64,000 nucleotides of DNA from Methylomonas methanica (GTDB taxonomy: Bacteria; Pseudomonadota; Gammaproteobacteria; Methylococcales; Methylomonadaceae). The stretch is from positions 24,920-88,919 of the forward strand of contig LUUF01000084.1 of the NCBI GenBank assembly GCA_001644045.1, written 5' to 3'. The position numbers and the translations under genes are program-made. The notes below the pieces were generated by a model. That model was not told the DNA's origin. It worked only from the letters and a program-made list of their open reading frames with translations, and ran no database searches. Positions 44,650-53,645 of this stretch are shown here, piece after piece (the first letter of the stretch is position 1; each line of letters begins with the position of its first letter).

Positions 44650-46148
44650 ACGGTTTCCTCCGCTTGTGCTTGTTGCGCCTGTTGTGCGGCAGCCAGACGG
44701 GCAGCTCTGGCTTCCTGAGCGCGCAAAGCCTCGACTTCGGCTTCCAATCTGGCGCGTTCCATACGTTCATTACGATCTTCGATTAAGCGCTTGGTTTGTT
44801 CGGATTTGTGTTCGGCCTGTTGGCGCTTGACCAACTCGCCGGAAGCAAATTTGAAGTAATGAACCAAAGGGATATTTGACGGACAGACATAAGAACAACT
44901 GCCGCAGCTGATGCAGTCTTTTAGACCCAAATCAACCGCGGAGTCCAGCTGATTGGCTTTGATGCGGCTGGCCATTTCCAAGGGCAACAAACCCACCGGG
45001 CAAGCTGTCACGCAACTGGAACAACGAATACAGGGCTGTACCGGCGGTTCGTCAATATCGGCGGAGGACAAAGCTAAAATGCCGTTACAGGCCTTTACTA
45101 CCGGCACGTCGGCAATTGGCAAAGCATCGCCCATCATCGGTCCGCCCATCACCAAGCGGGCCATTTTCGATTTTTCCAATTCGCAAAATGCCAGCACTTC
45201 CGACATTAAGGTGCCGATCGGCACTTCCACATTTCTGGGCTTGGCGACGGCTGCGCCGGAGACGGTGACCACCCGGCTGATCAAGGGCTGTCCCAGGCAT
45301 ATCGCCTGATAGACAGCGAAGGCGGTGGCGACGTTATGCACCACTACGCCGATGTCGGTGGCTCGGCCGTCGGCGGGAATTTCCTGGCCGGTCAGATAAC
45401 GCAACATTTGCCGGTCCCAGCCCATCGGGTAACGCGTCGGTACTTGGGCCACGACGATATTGGCAAAATCCCGGCTGGCCGCCTGCATGGCCGCGAAAGC
45501 CTCGGGCTTGTTATCTTCGATACCCACCAATGCTTTAGGAGCATCCATGCCGCGCAACATCAGCCGGATGCCGGCGACTATTTGTGCGGCGCGCTCCTGC
45601 ATCAAGCGGTCGTCGCAAGTCAGATAAGGCTCGCATTCGCCGGCGTTGATCAGCAAGGTATGAATCTTGTTTTTGCGACCTAAACTGAGTTTGACCGCCG
45701 ACGGGAATACCGCCCCACCCAAACCAACCACACCGGCGGCGCCGACGCGCTGACAAATTTCTTCCGGCTCTAGTTGAAACGGGTCTTCCGGCACCACCAA
45801 TTCGGCCCATTGTTCTTTGCCGTCGCTTTCAATCACTACGGTACGAATCGGCAAAGCGGACGGATGCGGCGCCGGAAAATCCTTCACATCGGCAATAATG
45901 CCCGATGTTGGTGCATGCACAGGCGCCGAAATGGTGCCTTGGCTATAGGCCAGCAATTGTCCCTTCAGTACTTTCTCGCCGACTTTTACCACCGGCTCGG
46001 CGGGTTTGCCTACGTGCTGCTGCACCGGAATATACAATTTCTTAGGCAACGGAAAATCGGTGACGATGCTGAGCGGAGAGGTTTCGGATTTGTGCTCTTC
46101 GGCATGGATACCGCCGCGCAAACGGGGATTTTCGAACAAGGCGAACAT
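44646..46148 (-). CDS. rnfC: Rnf complex subunit C
   Basis: This 500-residue peripheral subunit binds NADH and FMN. GAAGVVGLGGAVFPSAVKL is the nucleotide-binding region. Two [4Fe-4S] motifs are seen: CIRCSSCVTACP and CISCGSCSYVCP. The C-terminal 60 residues form an Ala/Glu/Arg-rich coiled coil (EARAARLAAAQQAQQAQ) of a kind that varies between species. It follows rnfB by 13 bases. Confidence 0.97.
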   Translation of the reverse strand: MFALFENPRLRGGIHAEEHKSETSPLSIVTDFPLPKKLYIPVQQHVGKPAEPVVKVGEKVLKGQLLAYSQGTISAPVHAPTSGIIADVKDFPAPHPSALPIRTVVIESDGKEQWAELVVPEDPFQLEPEEICQRVGAAGVVGLGGAVFPSAVKLSLGRKNKIHTLLINAGECEPYLTCDDRLMQERAAQIVAGIRLMLRGMDAPKALVGIEDNKPEAFAAMQAASRDFANIVVAQVPTRYPMGWDRQMLRYLTGQEIPADGRATDIGVVVHNVATAFAVYQAICLGQPLISRVVTVSGAAVAKPRNVEVPIGTLMSEVLAFCELEKSKMARLVMGGPMMGDALPIADVPVVKACNGILALSSADIDEPPVQPCIRCSSCVTACPVGLLPLEMASRIKANQLDSAVDLGLKDCISCGSCSYVCPSNIPLVHYFKFASGELVKRQQAEHKSEQTKRLIEDRNERMERARLEAEVEALRAQEARAARLAAAQQAQQAQAEETV

Positions 46149-46161
46149 AGGCGTCTCCGTC

Positions 46162-46695
46162 TCAGGCGGCCAGCGGTTTGGGCCAGCGCCAGTTGCGCAA
46201 GGTCACTTCAACAGGGTGCATTTGCAGACATTCGGTGGGACATACTTCCACGCATTTTTTGCAACCGATGCAGGCATCCGCCACCACGGCGTGGATCTGT
46301 TTTGGTGCACCGACGATGGCGTCGGTAGGACAAACCTTGAAGCAGCGGGTGCAACCGGTGCAGGTTTCTTCACTAACCCTGGCCACCATCGCTTCTTGAT
46401 CTTGCGTTTGGCTTAAATCGACGTCAACCCCTAGTAATTTGGCAAGCTGTTCGACTAGTGACGTGCCGCCCGGCGGACATAAGGTCACCGGCGCGGCGCC
46501 GGACACTACCGCTTCGGCGGCCGGCCGGCAGCCCGGAAAGCCGCACTGGCCGCATTGCGAACCGGGCATTAAGGCCTCGACCGTTTCTATTAACGGATCG
46601 GACTCCACCTTCAGATATTTGGCGGCAATCCCTAAAGCCACGCCAAGCAACAATCCTAGCGATGTCAAAATAACGATGGCAGATAAAACGTACAT
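46162..46695 (-). CDS. rnfB: Rnf complex subunit B
   Basis: This 177-residue protein has an N-terminal helix, then a 4Fe-4S domain with CGQCGFPGCRP and a further Cys in VTLCPPGG. Two ferredoxin-type motifs follow, CTGCTRCFKVCP and CIGCKKCVEVCP. It is the entry or exit point for ferredoxin electrons. The length is typical of proteobacterial RnfB. It lies 10 bases after rnfA. Confidence 0.97.
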   Translation of the reverse strand: MYVLSAIVILTSLGLLLGVALGIAAKYLKVESDPLIETVEALMPGSQCGQCGFPGCRPAAEAVVSGAAPVTLCPPGGTSLVEQLAKLLGVDVDLSQTQDQEAMVARVSEETCTGCTRCFKVCPTDAIVGAPKQIHAVVADACIGCKKCVEVCPTECLQMHPVEVTLRNWRWPKPLAA

Positions 46696-46705
46696 GATGT
46701 GCCTC

Positions 46706-47287
46706 TTATTTGCTGTAAAGCCCCGCGAATCCCATAAACGCCAGCGACAGTATACCGGCGGTAATAAACGCGATGGGGGTGCCGGAAAAAAGCGCCGGCA
46801 CTGCCATGAGCGCTAAGCGTTCACGTAGACCGGCGAAGAGCACCATCACCAGGGTAAAACCCATTGCCGAACCAAAGCCAAACAGCAGGCTTTGCACGAA
46901 ATTGTATTTCTCTTGGATGTTAAGCAGCGCCACACCCAAAACCGCGCAATTAGTGGTAATTAGCGGTAAAAAAATCCCCAAAACCTGGTACATGACCGGA
47001 CTGGTTTTGTGTATCACCATCTCGGTAAACTGCACCACTGCGGCGATCACCAGAATAAAACCCAGCACTCGCAAAAATCCGATATCGAACGGTATCAACA
47101 AGCGGTGCTCCAGCACCCAGCTGGCCGCGGAAGCCAGGGTCAGCACGAACGTGGTCGCCAAACCCATTCCCAATGCGGTGTCCAGCTTGTTGGAAACCCC
47201 CATGAACGGGCATAAGCCTAAGAACTTGACCAACACGACATTGTTGACCAAGGCCGTACCCAATATCAAAAGTAAGTATTCGCTCAT
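46706..47287 (-). CDS. rnfA: Rnf complex membrane subunit A
   Basis: The ATG at 47287 ([20 protein letters not shown]) is preferred; an upstream in-frame start at 47314 would lie before the predicted transcription start. The 193-residue protein has six hydrophobic segments and [16 protein letters not shown], with the Cys of the membrane iron-sulfur site shared with RnfE. It is the first gene of the rnfABCDGE run and follows a sigma-54 promoter. Confidence 0.97.
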   Translation of the reverse strand: MSEYLLLILGTALVNNVVLVKFLGLCPFMGVSNKLDTALGMGLATTFVLTLASAASWVLEHRLLIPFDIGFLRVLGFILVIAAVVQFTEMVIHKTSPVMYQVLGIFLPLITTNCAVLGVALLNIQEKYNFVQSLLFGFGSAMGFTLVMVLFAGLRERLALMAVPALFSGTPIAFITAGILSLAFMGFAGLYSK

Positions 47288-47317
47288 CGTTTTAGACCCG
47301 GTGTTTTGTAACAAGAC

Positions 47318-47333
47318 AGCATCATTTATGCCA
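47318..47333 (-). promoter_or_regulatory. Sigma-54 -24/-12 promoter of the rnf operon
   Basis: On the minus strand TTGGCATAAATGATGCTG has GG (plus-strand CC at 47331-47332) and, after exactly 10 bases, GC (47319-47320). The predicted start near 47308 leaves about 20 bases before the rnfA ATG. Confidence 0.7.
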
Positions 47334-47398
47334 ACGCCGCAAAAACGCCGTAACTCCCCATTTCAGTGCAAAGCCGAATGTTTTACCGCCAACATCTC

Positions 47399-47414
47399 TG
47401 TCCTAAAAAACACA
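47399..47414. promoter_or_regulatory. NifA-type upstream activating site TGT-N10-ACA
   Basis: TGTCCTAAAAAACACA fits TGT-N10-ACA exactly. Its centre is about 99 bases from the predicted rnf start and about 117 bases from the predicted nifL start, so one site could serve both divergent sigma-54 promoters. Confidence 0.6.
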
Positions 47415-47497
47415 GAGCTGAAACAAGTCAGCTAAAATTTGTCGTAAACCATACAAATAGCCGGGATTTTCCAACAGCAGCTAAGCCGAAACGCATT

Positions 47498-47513
47498 TGG
47501 CTCTCTAATTGCA
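47498..47513 (+). promoter_or_regulatory. Sigma-54 -24/-12 promoter of nifLA
   Basis: TTGGCTCTCTAATTGCAT has GG at 47499-47500 and GC at 47511-47512 separated by 10 bases, with a perfect TTGCA at -12. The predicted start near 47523 gives a 40-base leader before nifL. Confidence 0.65.
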
Positions 47514-47562
47514 TGTATTTTTCTAACTTAAGCCCAGAAAAAACACGCGAGAACCATTTGCC

Positions 47563-49200
47563 ATGACCAAATCCACCCCTGACTACCTGCAAGGCCAGAT
47601 TGAGATTGAAACGGCCGATATACTATCGCCAGCCCTTAGCGTTAACGGGCAAGCGCTGAAAAGCGGCAAAGCCTCTAAAACGCTGCCATTCTCTTTGTTC
47701 GTTAAGGCCGTGGAGCAAGCGCCGGTAGCCATTTCGATTACCGATAAAAAAGCCAATATCCTTTACATCAACCAGGCCTTCACCGATGTAACCGGCTACA
47801 ACGCCGCCGAAATTCTCGGCCAGAACGAATCAGCACTATCCGACAAGTCCACGCCCAGACAGATTTATTACGATTTGTGGCACACCATTTCCCGCAAGCA
47901 GGTTTGGCACGGCCAATTGGTCAATCGGCAAAAAATGGGCCAACGCTACCTGGCCGATCTGACCATCGCGCCGATGCTCGACGACCGCGGCGCCATCAGC
48001 CATTACATCGGTATGCACCGCGATGTCACCCTGGCGCATTACGCGGAACAACAGGTTAATAACCAAAAACAATTGATCGAATCGGTATTGAACGCTTCGC
48101 CGGTAGCGATGGTGGTCTTGGATTGCGACAAACGCGTCGTGCTCGACAATCAGATGTACAAGATGCTGATCAGCGAACTCGACAAAAAGGAACCCGCCTT
48201 GTTCTTCCTGGAGGCCCTGGAACAAGACATGGGCGATTTGTGGGGCGACAACATCGACCGGCAACAGGGCTTTGCCAATCGCGAGGTACGGATTGAAAGC
48301 GCCGGGCTTAAAGGCACCCGCTGGTTTTCCTGCTCCGGTAACTGGTTTATCGAAAACGACGTCTGCGCCGACACCTTCTTCGCCAGACAATCCAAGGATT
48401 ATTTGTTGTTGACCATTAACGACATCAGTCCTTTGCGCCGCCAGCAGGAAAAGCTGCAAATCCAGACGCTTCGCACCATGCTGGCGGAGGAGGAGCATAT
48501 CCGCAGTATCCGCGAAACCTTATTGGGCGCGATGCATCAGATTCGTCAACCCTTGAACCAAATCAACGCCGCGATGCAGATCATGACGCAGCGCAACGAT
48601 GCCAACAACAGTCCGATCCGCGACCTGTTGGGCCAAGTGCAGAAAATGGGAGAAGAAACGCTTGCCACCTTGCAGCGCTGCGTACCGGAAATTCCGGAAT
48701 CGGCGGTGGTGCCTGTCAATTTAAATCAGCTGTTGCACGAAGTCATGCTGCTGTATAGCACCAAATTTCTGGCAAACGGCATCGTGGTGGATTGGTTGCC
48801 AAACCCGGTGTTGCCGAATATTTTGGGCGCCGAGAACAAGTTACGCATGTTGTTCAAGCAATTAATCGACAATGCCGTCAATGCGATGAACCGGGCAAGC
48901 AGCCAGGAACGCATCATCAAAATCAGCACGACTATCGAACATGATTGGGTGTGCGTATCCGTCGCCGATTCCGGCCCAGGCATACCCGCCAACCAACGGA
49001 GCAAGGTGTTCGAACCGTTTTTTACCACTAATCAAAGCACCGCCGGCGTCCAAGCCGGCATGGGACTGGTCATGAGTAAGGAAATCGTCAATCAGCATAA
49101 CGGCATGATAGAAATCGACCCGCAGTATAAAAACGGCTGCAGCTTTAAAATCCGCTTTCCCTGTCAAAAAAACCTAGCCATGGTGAACATCCATGAGTGA
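47563..49200 (+). CDS. nifL: Nitrogen fixation anti-activator NifL
   Basis: This 545-residue regulator has a PAS domain (residues 44-160, AISITDKKANILYINQAF, then GMHRDVT) that would carry FAD in the known family. A second PAS-like segment spans about 165-290. The C-terminal kinase-like part has MHQIRQPLNQINAAMQI with His 325, then DSGPGIPANQRSKVFEPFF and GMGLVMSKEIV. NifL binds and inhibits NifA when oxygen or fixed nitrogen is present. The C-terminal ATP-binding domain supports ADP sensing rather than classical phosphotransfer. It overlaps nifA by eight bases. Confidence 0.93.
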   Translation: MTKSTPDYLQGQIEIETADILSPALSVNGQALKSGKASKTLPFSLFVKAVEQAPVAISITDKKANILYINQAFTDVTGYNAAEILGQNESALSDKSTPRQIYYDLWHTISRKQVWHGQLVNRQKMGQRYLADLTIAPMLDDRGAISHYIGMHRDVTLAHYAEQQVNNQKQLIESVLNASPVAMVVLDCDKRVVLDNQMYKMLISELDKKEPALFFLEALEQDMGDLWGDNIDRQQGFANREVRIESAGLKGTRWFSCSGNWFIENDVCADTFFARQSKDYLLLTINDISPLRRQQEKLQIQTLRTMLAEEEHIRSIRETLLGAMHQIRQPLNQINAAMQIMTQRNDANNSPIRDLLGQVQKMGEETLATLQRCVPEIPESAVVPVNLNQLLHEVMLLYSTKFLANGIVVDWLPNPVLPNILGAENKLRMLFKQLIDNAVNAMNRASSQERIIKISTTIEHDWVCVSVADSGPGIPANQRSKVFEPFFTTNQSTAGVQAGMGLVMSKEIVNQHNGMIEIDPQYKNGCSFKIRFPCQKNLAMVNIHE

Positions 49201-50719
49201 TCGTTTATTACTGGTTGAATCCGAGCTGGATACCCTGTTTCTGGTCAGTCAATTACTGAATAGTACCCACGACTTACGCACCAAGCTGAAGGGCATCCTG
49301 GAGATTTTGCATAAGCGTAACGGCCTGCATTTCGGCATGATCACCCTACGCGACGTCGATGACGACAGCATGAGTATTTGCGAGATCTACGGCGACGGCA
49401 TAGACCGTTCGGTGCGCTACCAACCGGGCGAGGGCCTGGTCGGCGCGATTCTCGACGAAGGCAGCACCATCGTTGTGGAACGCATCGCCGACGAACCGCG
49501 CTTTTTAAGTCGCTTAGGCGTCTACAACCCGGACTTACCATTTATTGGCTCCCCGCTAGCCATCGAGCAAGGCGAGGTAGTCGGCATTTTGGCCGCGCAA
49601 CCTTGCACCTCGACTTTTTTGGGCGAACGCGCCCGTTTCATGGAAATGGTCGCCAACCTGATCGCCCAAAGCGTGAACATGCTGCGCGTGATGGAGCGCA
49701 AGCAAAACGAACTGGCCAGCGAACGCGACTATTTAAAACAAACGCTGGTTAAAAATTACCGTTTCGAAAACATCATCGGCCATTCCGAGCCAATGCTGAA
49801 AGTGTTCGACATCATCCGCCAGGTGGCCAAATGGCATACCACGGTGTTGATTCGCGGCGAATCCGGCACCGGTAAGGAAGTGGTCGCCAGCTCGATACAC
49901 TTTAATTCGGCCTGCGCCAACGGCCCGTTTCTGAAGTTGAACTGCGCGGCGTTGCCCGATACGTTGCTGGAATCGGAATTGTTCGGACATGAGAAAGGCG
50001 CTTTCAGCGGTGCGATCGGCCAACGTAAGGGCCGTTTCGAATTGGCGGACAACGGCACGCTGTTCCTCGACGAAATCGGCGAGATTTCCGCGTCTTTTCA
50101 GGCCAAGTTATTGCGCGTGCTGCAAGAAGGCGAATTCGAGCGGGTCGGCGGCGTCCGCACCCTGAAAGTGAATGTACGCATCATTGCCGCCACCAACCGC
50201 AATCTGGAGCAAGAAGTGGCCGAAGGTAATTTCCGCGAGGATTTGTATTACCGCTTGAACGTGATGCCCATCAATATGCCGCCGCTTCGTGAGCGCATCG
50301 AGGATATTCCGGAACTGGCCAGTTTTCTGTTGAACCGGATTTCCCGCCAACAAGGCGGCCGGCCGCTGGAAATCAAGGAAAGCGCGATTCGGATTTTGAT
50401 GAAACACGACTGGCCGGGCAACGTCCGCGAATTGGAAAACCGCCTGGAGCGCGCGGCGATTATGAGCCAGGAAGGGATTATCGACCGCGACGTGATCGCC
50501 AGCACCGGTCTGGAAAACGAAATAGGCATCAGCCGTACCCCGCAATCGATCAAACACATCGATCTGCACGACGAGAACATGGACGAACGGGAGCGAGTGA
50601 TCGCCGCGCTGGAGCAAAGCGGCTGGGTGCAAGCCAAGGCTGCCAGGCTGCTGGATATGACGCCTAGGCAGATTGCTTATCGGATTCAGACTTTGAATAT
50701 CAACGTTAAGCAGATTTAG
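49193..50719 (+). CDS. nifA: Nif-specific sigma-54 activator NifA (GAFSGA variant)
   Basis: This 508-residue protein has a GAF domain (about residues 18-165) and an AAA+ domain with GESGTGKE (222-229), GAFSGA at 269-274 and TLFLDEIGEIS. A Fis-type helix-turn-helix closes it (AKAARLLDMTPRQIAYRIQ). The sigma-54-contact loop reads GAFSGA instead of the canonical GAFTGA. No Cys-rich linker of the oxygen-sensitive NifA type is seen, which agrees with control by NifL. It starts within the end of nifL. The structural nif genes are outside the window. Confidence 0.95.
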   Translation: MSDRLLLVESELDTLFLVSQLLNSTHDLRTKLKGILEILHKRNGLHFGMITLRDVDDDSMSICEIYGDGIDRSVRYQPGEGLVGAILDEGSTIVVERIADEPRFLSRLGVYNPDLPFIGSPLAIEQGEVVGILAAQPCTSTFLGERARFMEMVANLIAQSVNMLRVMERKQNELASERDYLKQTLVKNYRFENIIGHSEPMLKVFDIIRQVAKWHTTVLIRGESGTGKEVVASSIHFNSACANGPFLKLNCAALPDTLLESELFGHEKGAFSGAIGQRKGRFELADNGTLFLDEIGEISASFQAKLLRVLQEGEFERVGGVRTLKVNVRIIAATNRNLEQEVAEGNFREDLYYRLNVMPINMPPLRERIEDIPELASFLLNRISRQQGGRPLEIKESAIRILMKHDWPGNVRELENRLERAAIMSQEGIIDRDVIASTGLENEIGISRTPQSIKHIDLHDENMDERERVIAALEQSGWVQAKAARLLDMTPRQIAYRIQTLNINVKQI

Positions 50720-50783
50720 CTAGGGACCGTGTGGGCAATTGAAATTGCCCCTTACGCAAAAAAAGGGGGGCCGCATAAAATTA

Positions 50784-50894
50784 AAAAACCTCCTTCTCCC
50801 TCAGGGAGAAGGTTGGGATGAGGGAATTAAAATAAATTATTTACATCCCTCACTCTAGTCCTCTCCCGGAGGGAGAAGGGATTTTAGAGGTTTT
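50784..50894. repeat. Imperfect long inverted repeat downstream of nifA
   Basis: CCTTCTCCCTCAGGGAGAAGG with following GTTGGGATGAGGGA, and its imperfect complement ending GGAGGGAGAAGG, form two arms of about 35 bases around an A/T-rich centre. The outer AAAACCTC and GAGGTTTT extend the symmetry. Each arm contains a smaller hairpin. It resembles dispersed REP or MITE-like elements and may also end nifA transcription. Confidence 0.7.
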
Positions 50895-50895
50895 C

Positions 50896-51525
50896 TTAAA
50901 GCTTTTCGCTGACTATCCGGTAAATCTGCTCGGCAGCCTGTTCGCCGGCTTGCAACAAAGTCTCCAGCTCGGCGAGCCGGGCTTCGGCAAACGGCCTGTC
51001 CTTCAAACTCGCAGCATTGATTTGCACATTCAGCGCCGCGCTTTTCAATCCGGCATAGCCTGCCATCACCGCCACGCCGGCATCGCTGATCACGCCCAAA
51101 TTACCGTGTTCGGCAGCCACCCGACTCAATTCGATAGCCTTGGCACAGGCTTTCGCGCATTCCAGAGGCACCAGCGTAGCCTCTCTTAGTACCGCTTGAA
51201 TCTGCGCGGTGCGTAGAGCTTTCTCGTCGTCAGTGCTTTTAGGTAAGCCGTAACAGGCCATCAGTCTGTCGAACACATCGACATCCGCCTTGATCATACC
51301 GATCAAGGTTTGCCGCAAGGCTTCGGATTCGGCCAGCAAGGCCTGCATTTTCGCTTCTACTGCGGCGTATTTGGGTTTGCCGATAGTCAAATTACAAACC
51401 ATGCTGGTCAAGGCCGCCGCTTGTGCGCCCATCACCGCCGCCGCACTGCCGCCACCAGGTGTGGCTTGCTTGCTGGCCAATTCGTCCAGAAATGTTTCCA
51501 CCGATTTATCTTTGATTTCGCTCAT
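50896..51525 (-). CDS. fchA: Methenyltetrahydrofolate cyclohydrolase (FchA family)
   Basis: The ATG at 51525 (AAAGGA upstream) gives 209 residues starting MSEIKDKSVETFLDELAS. KQATPGGGSAAAVMGAQAAAL and MVCNLTIGKPKY are the conserved front of the FchA/FTCD-cyclodeaminase fold. LVPLECAKACAKAIEL and GNLGVISDAGVAV follow. FchA converts methenyl-H4F to formyl-H4F in the tetrahydrofolate branch of one-carbon metabolism, as expected in a methylotroph. It follows cysS by 10 bases. Confidence 0.93.
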   Translation of the reverse strand: MSEIKDKSVETFLDELASKQATPGGGSAAAVMGAQAAALTSMVCNLTIGKPKYAAVEAKMQALLAESEALRQTLIGMIKADVDVFDRLMACYGLPKSTDDEKALRTAQIQAVLREATLVPLECAKACAKAIELSRVAAEHGNLGVISDAGVAVMAGYAGLKSAALNVQINAASLKDRPFAEARLAELETLLQAGEQAAEQIYRIVSEKL

Positions 51526-51535
51526 CGCCAGTCCT

Positions 51536-52909
51536 TTAATTTTCTCGGCGCCAAATGGTGTTACCTCCCGCCACATCCTCCAAAACCACGCCCTGCGTCT
51601 TCAATTGATCGCGAATTTGGTCGGCTTGCGCCCAGTCTTTGCTGGCTTTGGCCGCTTTTCTGGCACCGATTAGCTGTTCAATTTCGGTTTCGCTCAGGCC
51701 ATCAGCCGCTGCGCCGCCTTGCAGAAAACTGTCGGGGCTTTCTTGCAACAAGCCCAAAATAGCCGCTAACTGCTTCAAAGTCGCCGCCAGCACAGTCTTA
51801 TCTTCGGCTTTGTTTAATTCGCGCGCCAGATCGAACAGCACCGCCAAGGCCACCGGCGTATTGAAGTCGTCGTCCATCGCCTGCTCGAACCGCGAACGGT
51901 AGTCGGCATCGATGGCGGCATTGACGATCTCGACACCTCGCAAGGCCGTATAAAGCCGCGTCAACGCCGCACCGGCTTCGTCGAGTTGTTCATCGGAATA
52001 ATTCAGTGGGCTGCGATAATGACTGGAGAGGATGAAGAAGCGAATAATTTCCGGACGGTATTGTTTTAACACCTCGCGCACGGTGAAAAAATTGCCCAGG
52101 GATTTGGACATTTTTTCTTCGTTAACCCGCACGAAACCGTTATGCATCCAGTAATTAACGAAGGGCTCGCCTGTGGCGCCTTCCGACTGGGCGATCTCGT
52201 TTTCATGATGCGGGAATTGCAAGTCCATGCCGCCGCCGTGAATATCGAAATGATTGCCCAGACAGCAAGTAGACATCGCCGAGCATTCGATATGCCAACC
52301 CGGCCTGCCCTGCCCCCACGGCGAATCCCAGTAAGGCTCGCCGGGCTTGGCCATTTTCCAAAGTACAAAATCCAGCGGGTCGCGTTTGGCGGTATCAACA
52401 TTGACCCGCTCACCGGCTTGTAAGTCTTCGATATTTTTACCGGACAATTTGCCGTAGCCGTCAAACCGGTTTACCGCATAAAACACGTCGCCATTGCTGC
52501 CGACATAGGCAAACTCGCGCTCGATTAATGTCGAAATCATTTTAACGATGTCGGCAATCGATTGCGTTGCCTTCGGTTCAATATCCGGCGGTAACACCGA
52601 TAAGGCCCGCTCGTCTTCGTGCATGGCATCGATAAATCGCTCGGTCAACGCGGTAAACGCCTCGCCATTCTCGTTGGCGCGCTGAATAATTTTGTCGTCG
52701 ATGTCGGTAATATTTCTTACGTAGCTAAGCTGATAACCGGCATGCCGCAAATAACGGGCAACGGTATCGAACACCACCATTACCCGCGCATGGCCGATAT
52801 GACAGTAGTCGTAAACCGTCATGCCGCAAACATACATGCCGACTTTGCCGGGCTGTTTGGGAATGAATTCTTGTTTGCTTCGGGTTAGCGTGTTGTAGAT
52901 TTTCAGCAT
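51536..52909 (-). CDS. cysS: Cysteinyl-tRNA synthetase
   Basis: This 457-residue class I synthetase starts [15 protein letters not shown]. The zinc and ATP motifs are seen in [16 protein letters not shown] (HIGH-type motif) and [14 protein letters not shown] (KMSKS). [10 protein letters not shown] and [20 protein letters not shown] carry the zinc-binding Cys and His. The family length and the N-terminus argue for the ATG at 52909 rather than 36 bases upstream. It is transcribed with fchA. Confidence 0.98.
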   Translation of the reverse strand: MLKIYNTLTRSKQEFIPKQPGKVGMYVCGMTVYDYCHIGHARVMVVFDTVARYLRHAGYQLSYVRNITDIDDKIIQRANENGEAFTALTERFIDAMHEDERALSVLPPDIEPKATQSIADIVKMISTLIEREFAYVGSNGDVFYAVNRFDGYGKLSGKNIEDLQAGERVNVDTAKRDPLDFVLWKMAKPGEPYWDSPWGQGRPGWHIECSAMSTCCLGNHFDIHGGGMDLQFPHHENEIAQSEGATGEPFVNYWMHNGFVRVNEEKMSKSLGNFFTVREVLKQYRPEIIRFFILSSHYRSPLNYSDEQLDEAGAALTRLYTALRGVEIVNAAIDADYRSRFEQAMDDDFNTPVALAVLFDLARELNKAEDKTVLAATLKQLAAILGLLQESPDSFLQGGAAADGLSETEIEQLIGARKAAKASKDWAQADQIRDQLKTQGVVLEDVAGGNTIWRREN

Positions 52910-53023
52910 GACGATGATAGATGGATGCAGCGAAACATCGGGCAATCTATCAAGATTTCGGCTTCTCTTTCAAGATAAAAACACATAGAATTCGCGGCTT
53001 GCAGCGAGATTATGGAGCTTTTA

Positions 53024-53605
53024 ATGCGCACCACCCTGGTTTACCTGATGCTGTTTTTATTCTCAACCCTTTCATTTGCAACAGAAAACAAAATGTCCAA
53101 CACACATAGCAAAGTCAAATTAACCACGTCGCTGGGCGACGTCGTCATTCAACTGGAAGACGAAAAAGCGCCGGTTTCCGCCGCCAACTTTCTGGCTTAT
53201 GTGAAGCAGGGGTTTTATTCGGGCACCATTTTCCACCGGGTAATCCCAGGCTTTATGGCGCAAGGCGGCGGTTTCGACAGCTCTTTTAAGCAAAAAGAAA
53301 CCAATGAGCCTATCAAGAACGAAGCGGACAACGGCCTGAAAAACAAACGCGGCACGTTGGCAATGGCCCGCACCAACGATCCGCATTCGGCCACCGCGCA
53401 ATTTTTTATCAATTATAAGGACAACTCGTTTCTGGACCACACCAGCCCAAGCCCCAGCGGTTGGGGTTATGCAGTATTCGGTGAAGTTGTCGAAGGCATG
53501 GATGTAGTCGATGCCATGGCCAAACAAGCTACCGGCAACCGCGGTCCGCATCAGGATGTACCGAAAACCGACATCGTCATCGATAAAGCCGAAGTTATCG
53601 AGTAA
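53024..53605 (+). CDS. Periplasmic cyclophilin-type peptidyl-prolyl isomerase
   Basis: The ATG at 53024 is preceded by GGAG, giving 193 residues with a signal peptide ([19 protein letters not shown]). An ATG 12 bases upstream is an alternative. The cyclophilin domain shows [17 protein letters not shown] (catalytic Arg), [17 protein letters not shown] and [12 protein letters not shown]. It speeds proline isomerisation during folding of exported proteins. It is divergent from cysS. Confidence 0.93.
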   Translation: MRTTLVYLMLFLFSTLSFATENKMSNTHSKVKLTTSLGDVVIQLEDEKAPVSAANFLAYVKQGFYSGTIFHRVIPGFMAQGGGFDSSFKQKETNEPIKNEADNGLKNKRGTLAMARTNDPHSATAQFFINYKDNSFLDHTSPSPSGWGYAVFGEVVEGMDVVDAMAKQATGNRGPHQDVPKTDIVIDKAEVIE

Positions 53606-53610
53606 CGATT

Positions 53611-53644
53611 AGCGGTTTCCGCCAGTAAGTGGGCGGAAACCGCT
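53611..53644 (+). terminator. Perfect 13-bp hairpin between cyclophilin and lpxH
   Basis: AGCGGTTTCCGCC (53611-53623) and GGCGGAAACCGCT (53632-53644) pair perfectly around eight bases. It lies six bases after the cyclophilin stop and ends just before the lpxH start. The T run is weak, so it may act as terminator or as a structure near the lpxH start. Confidence 0.6.
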
Positions 53645-53645
53645 G

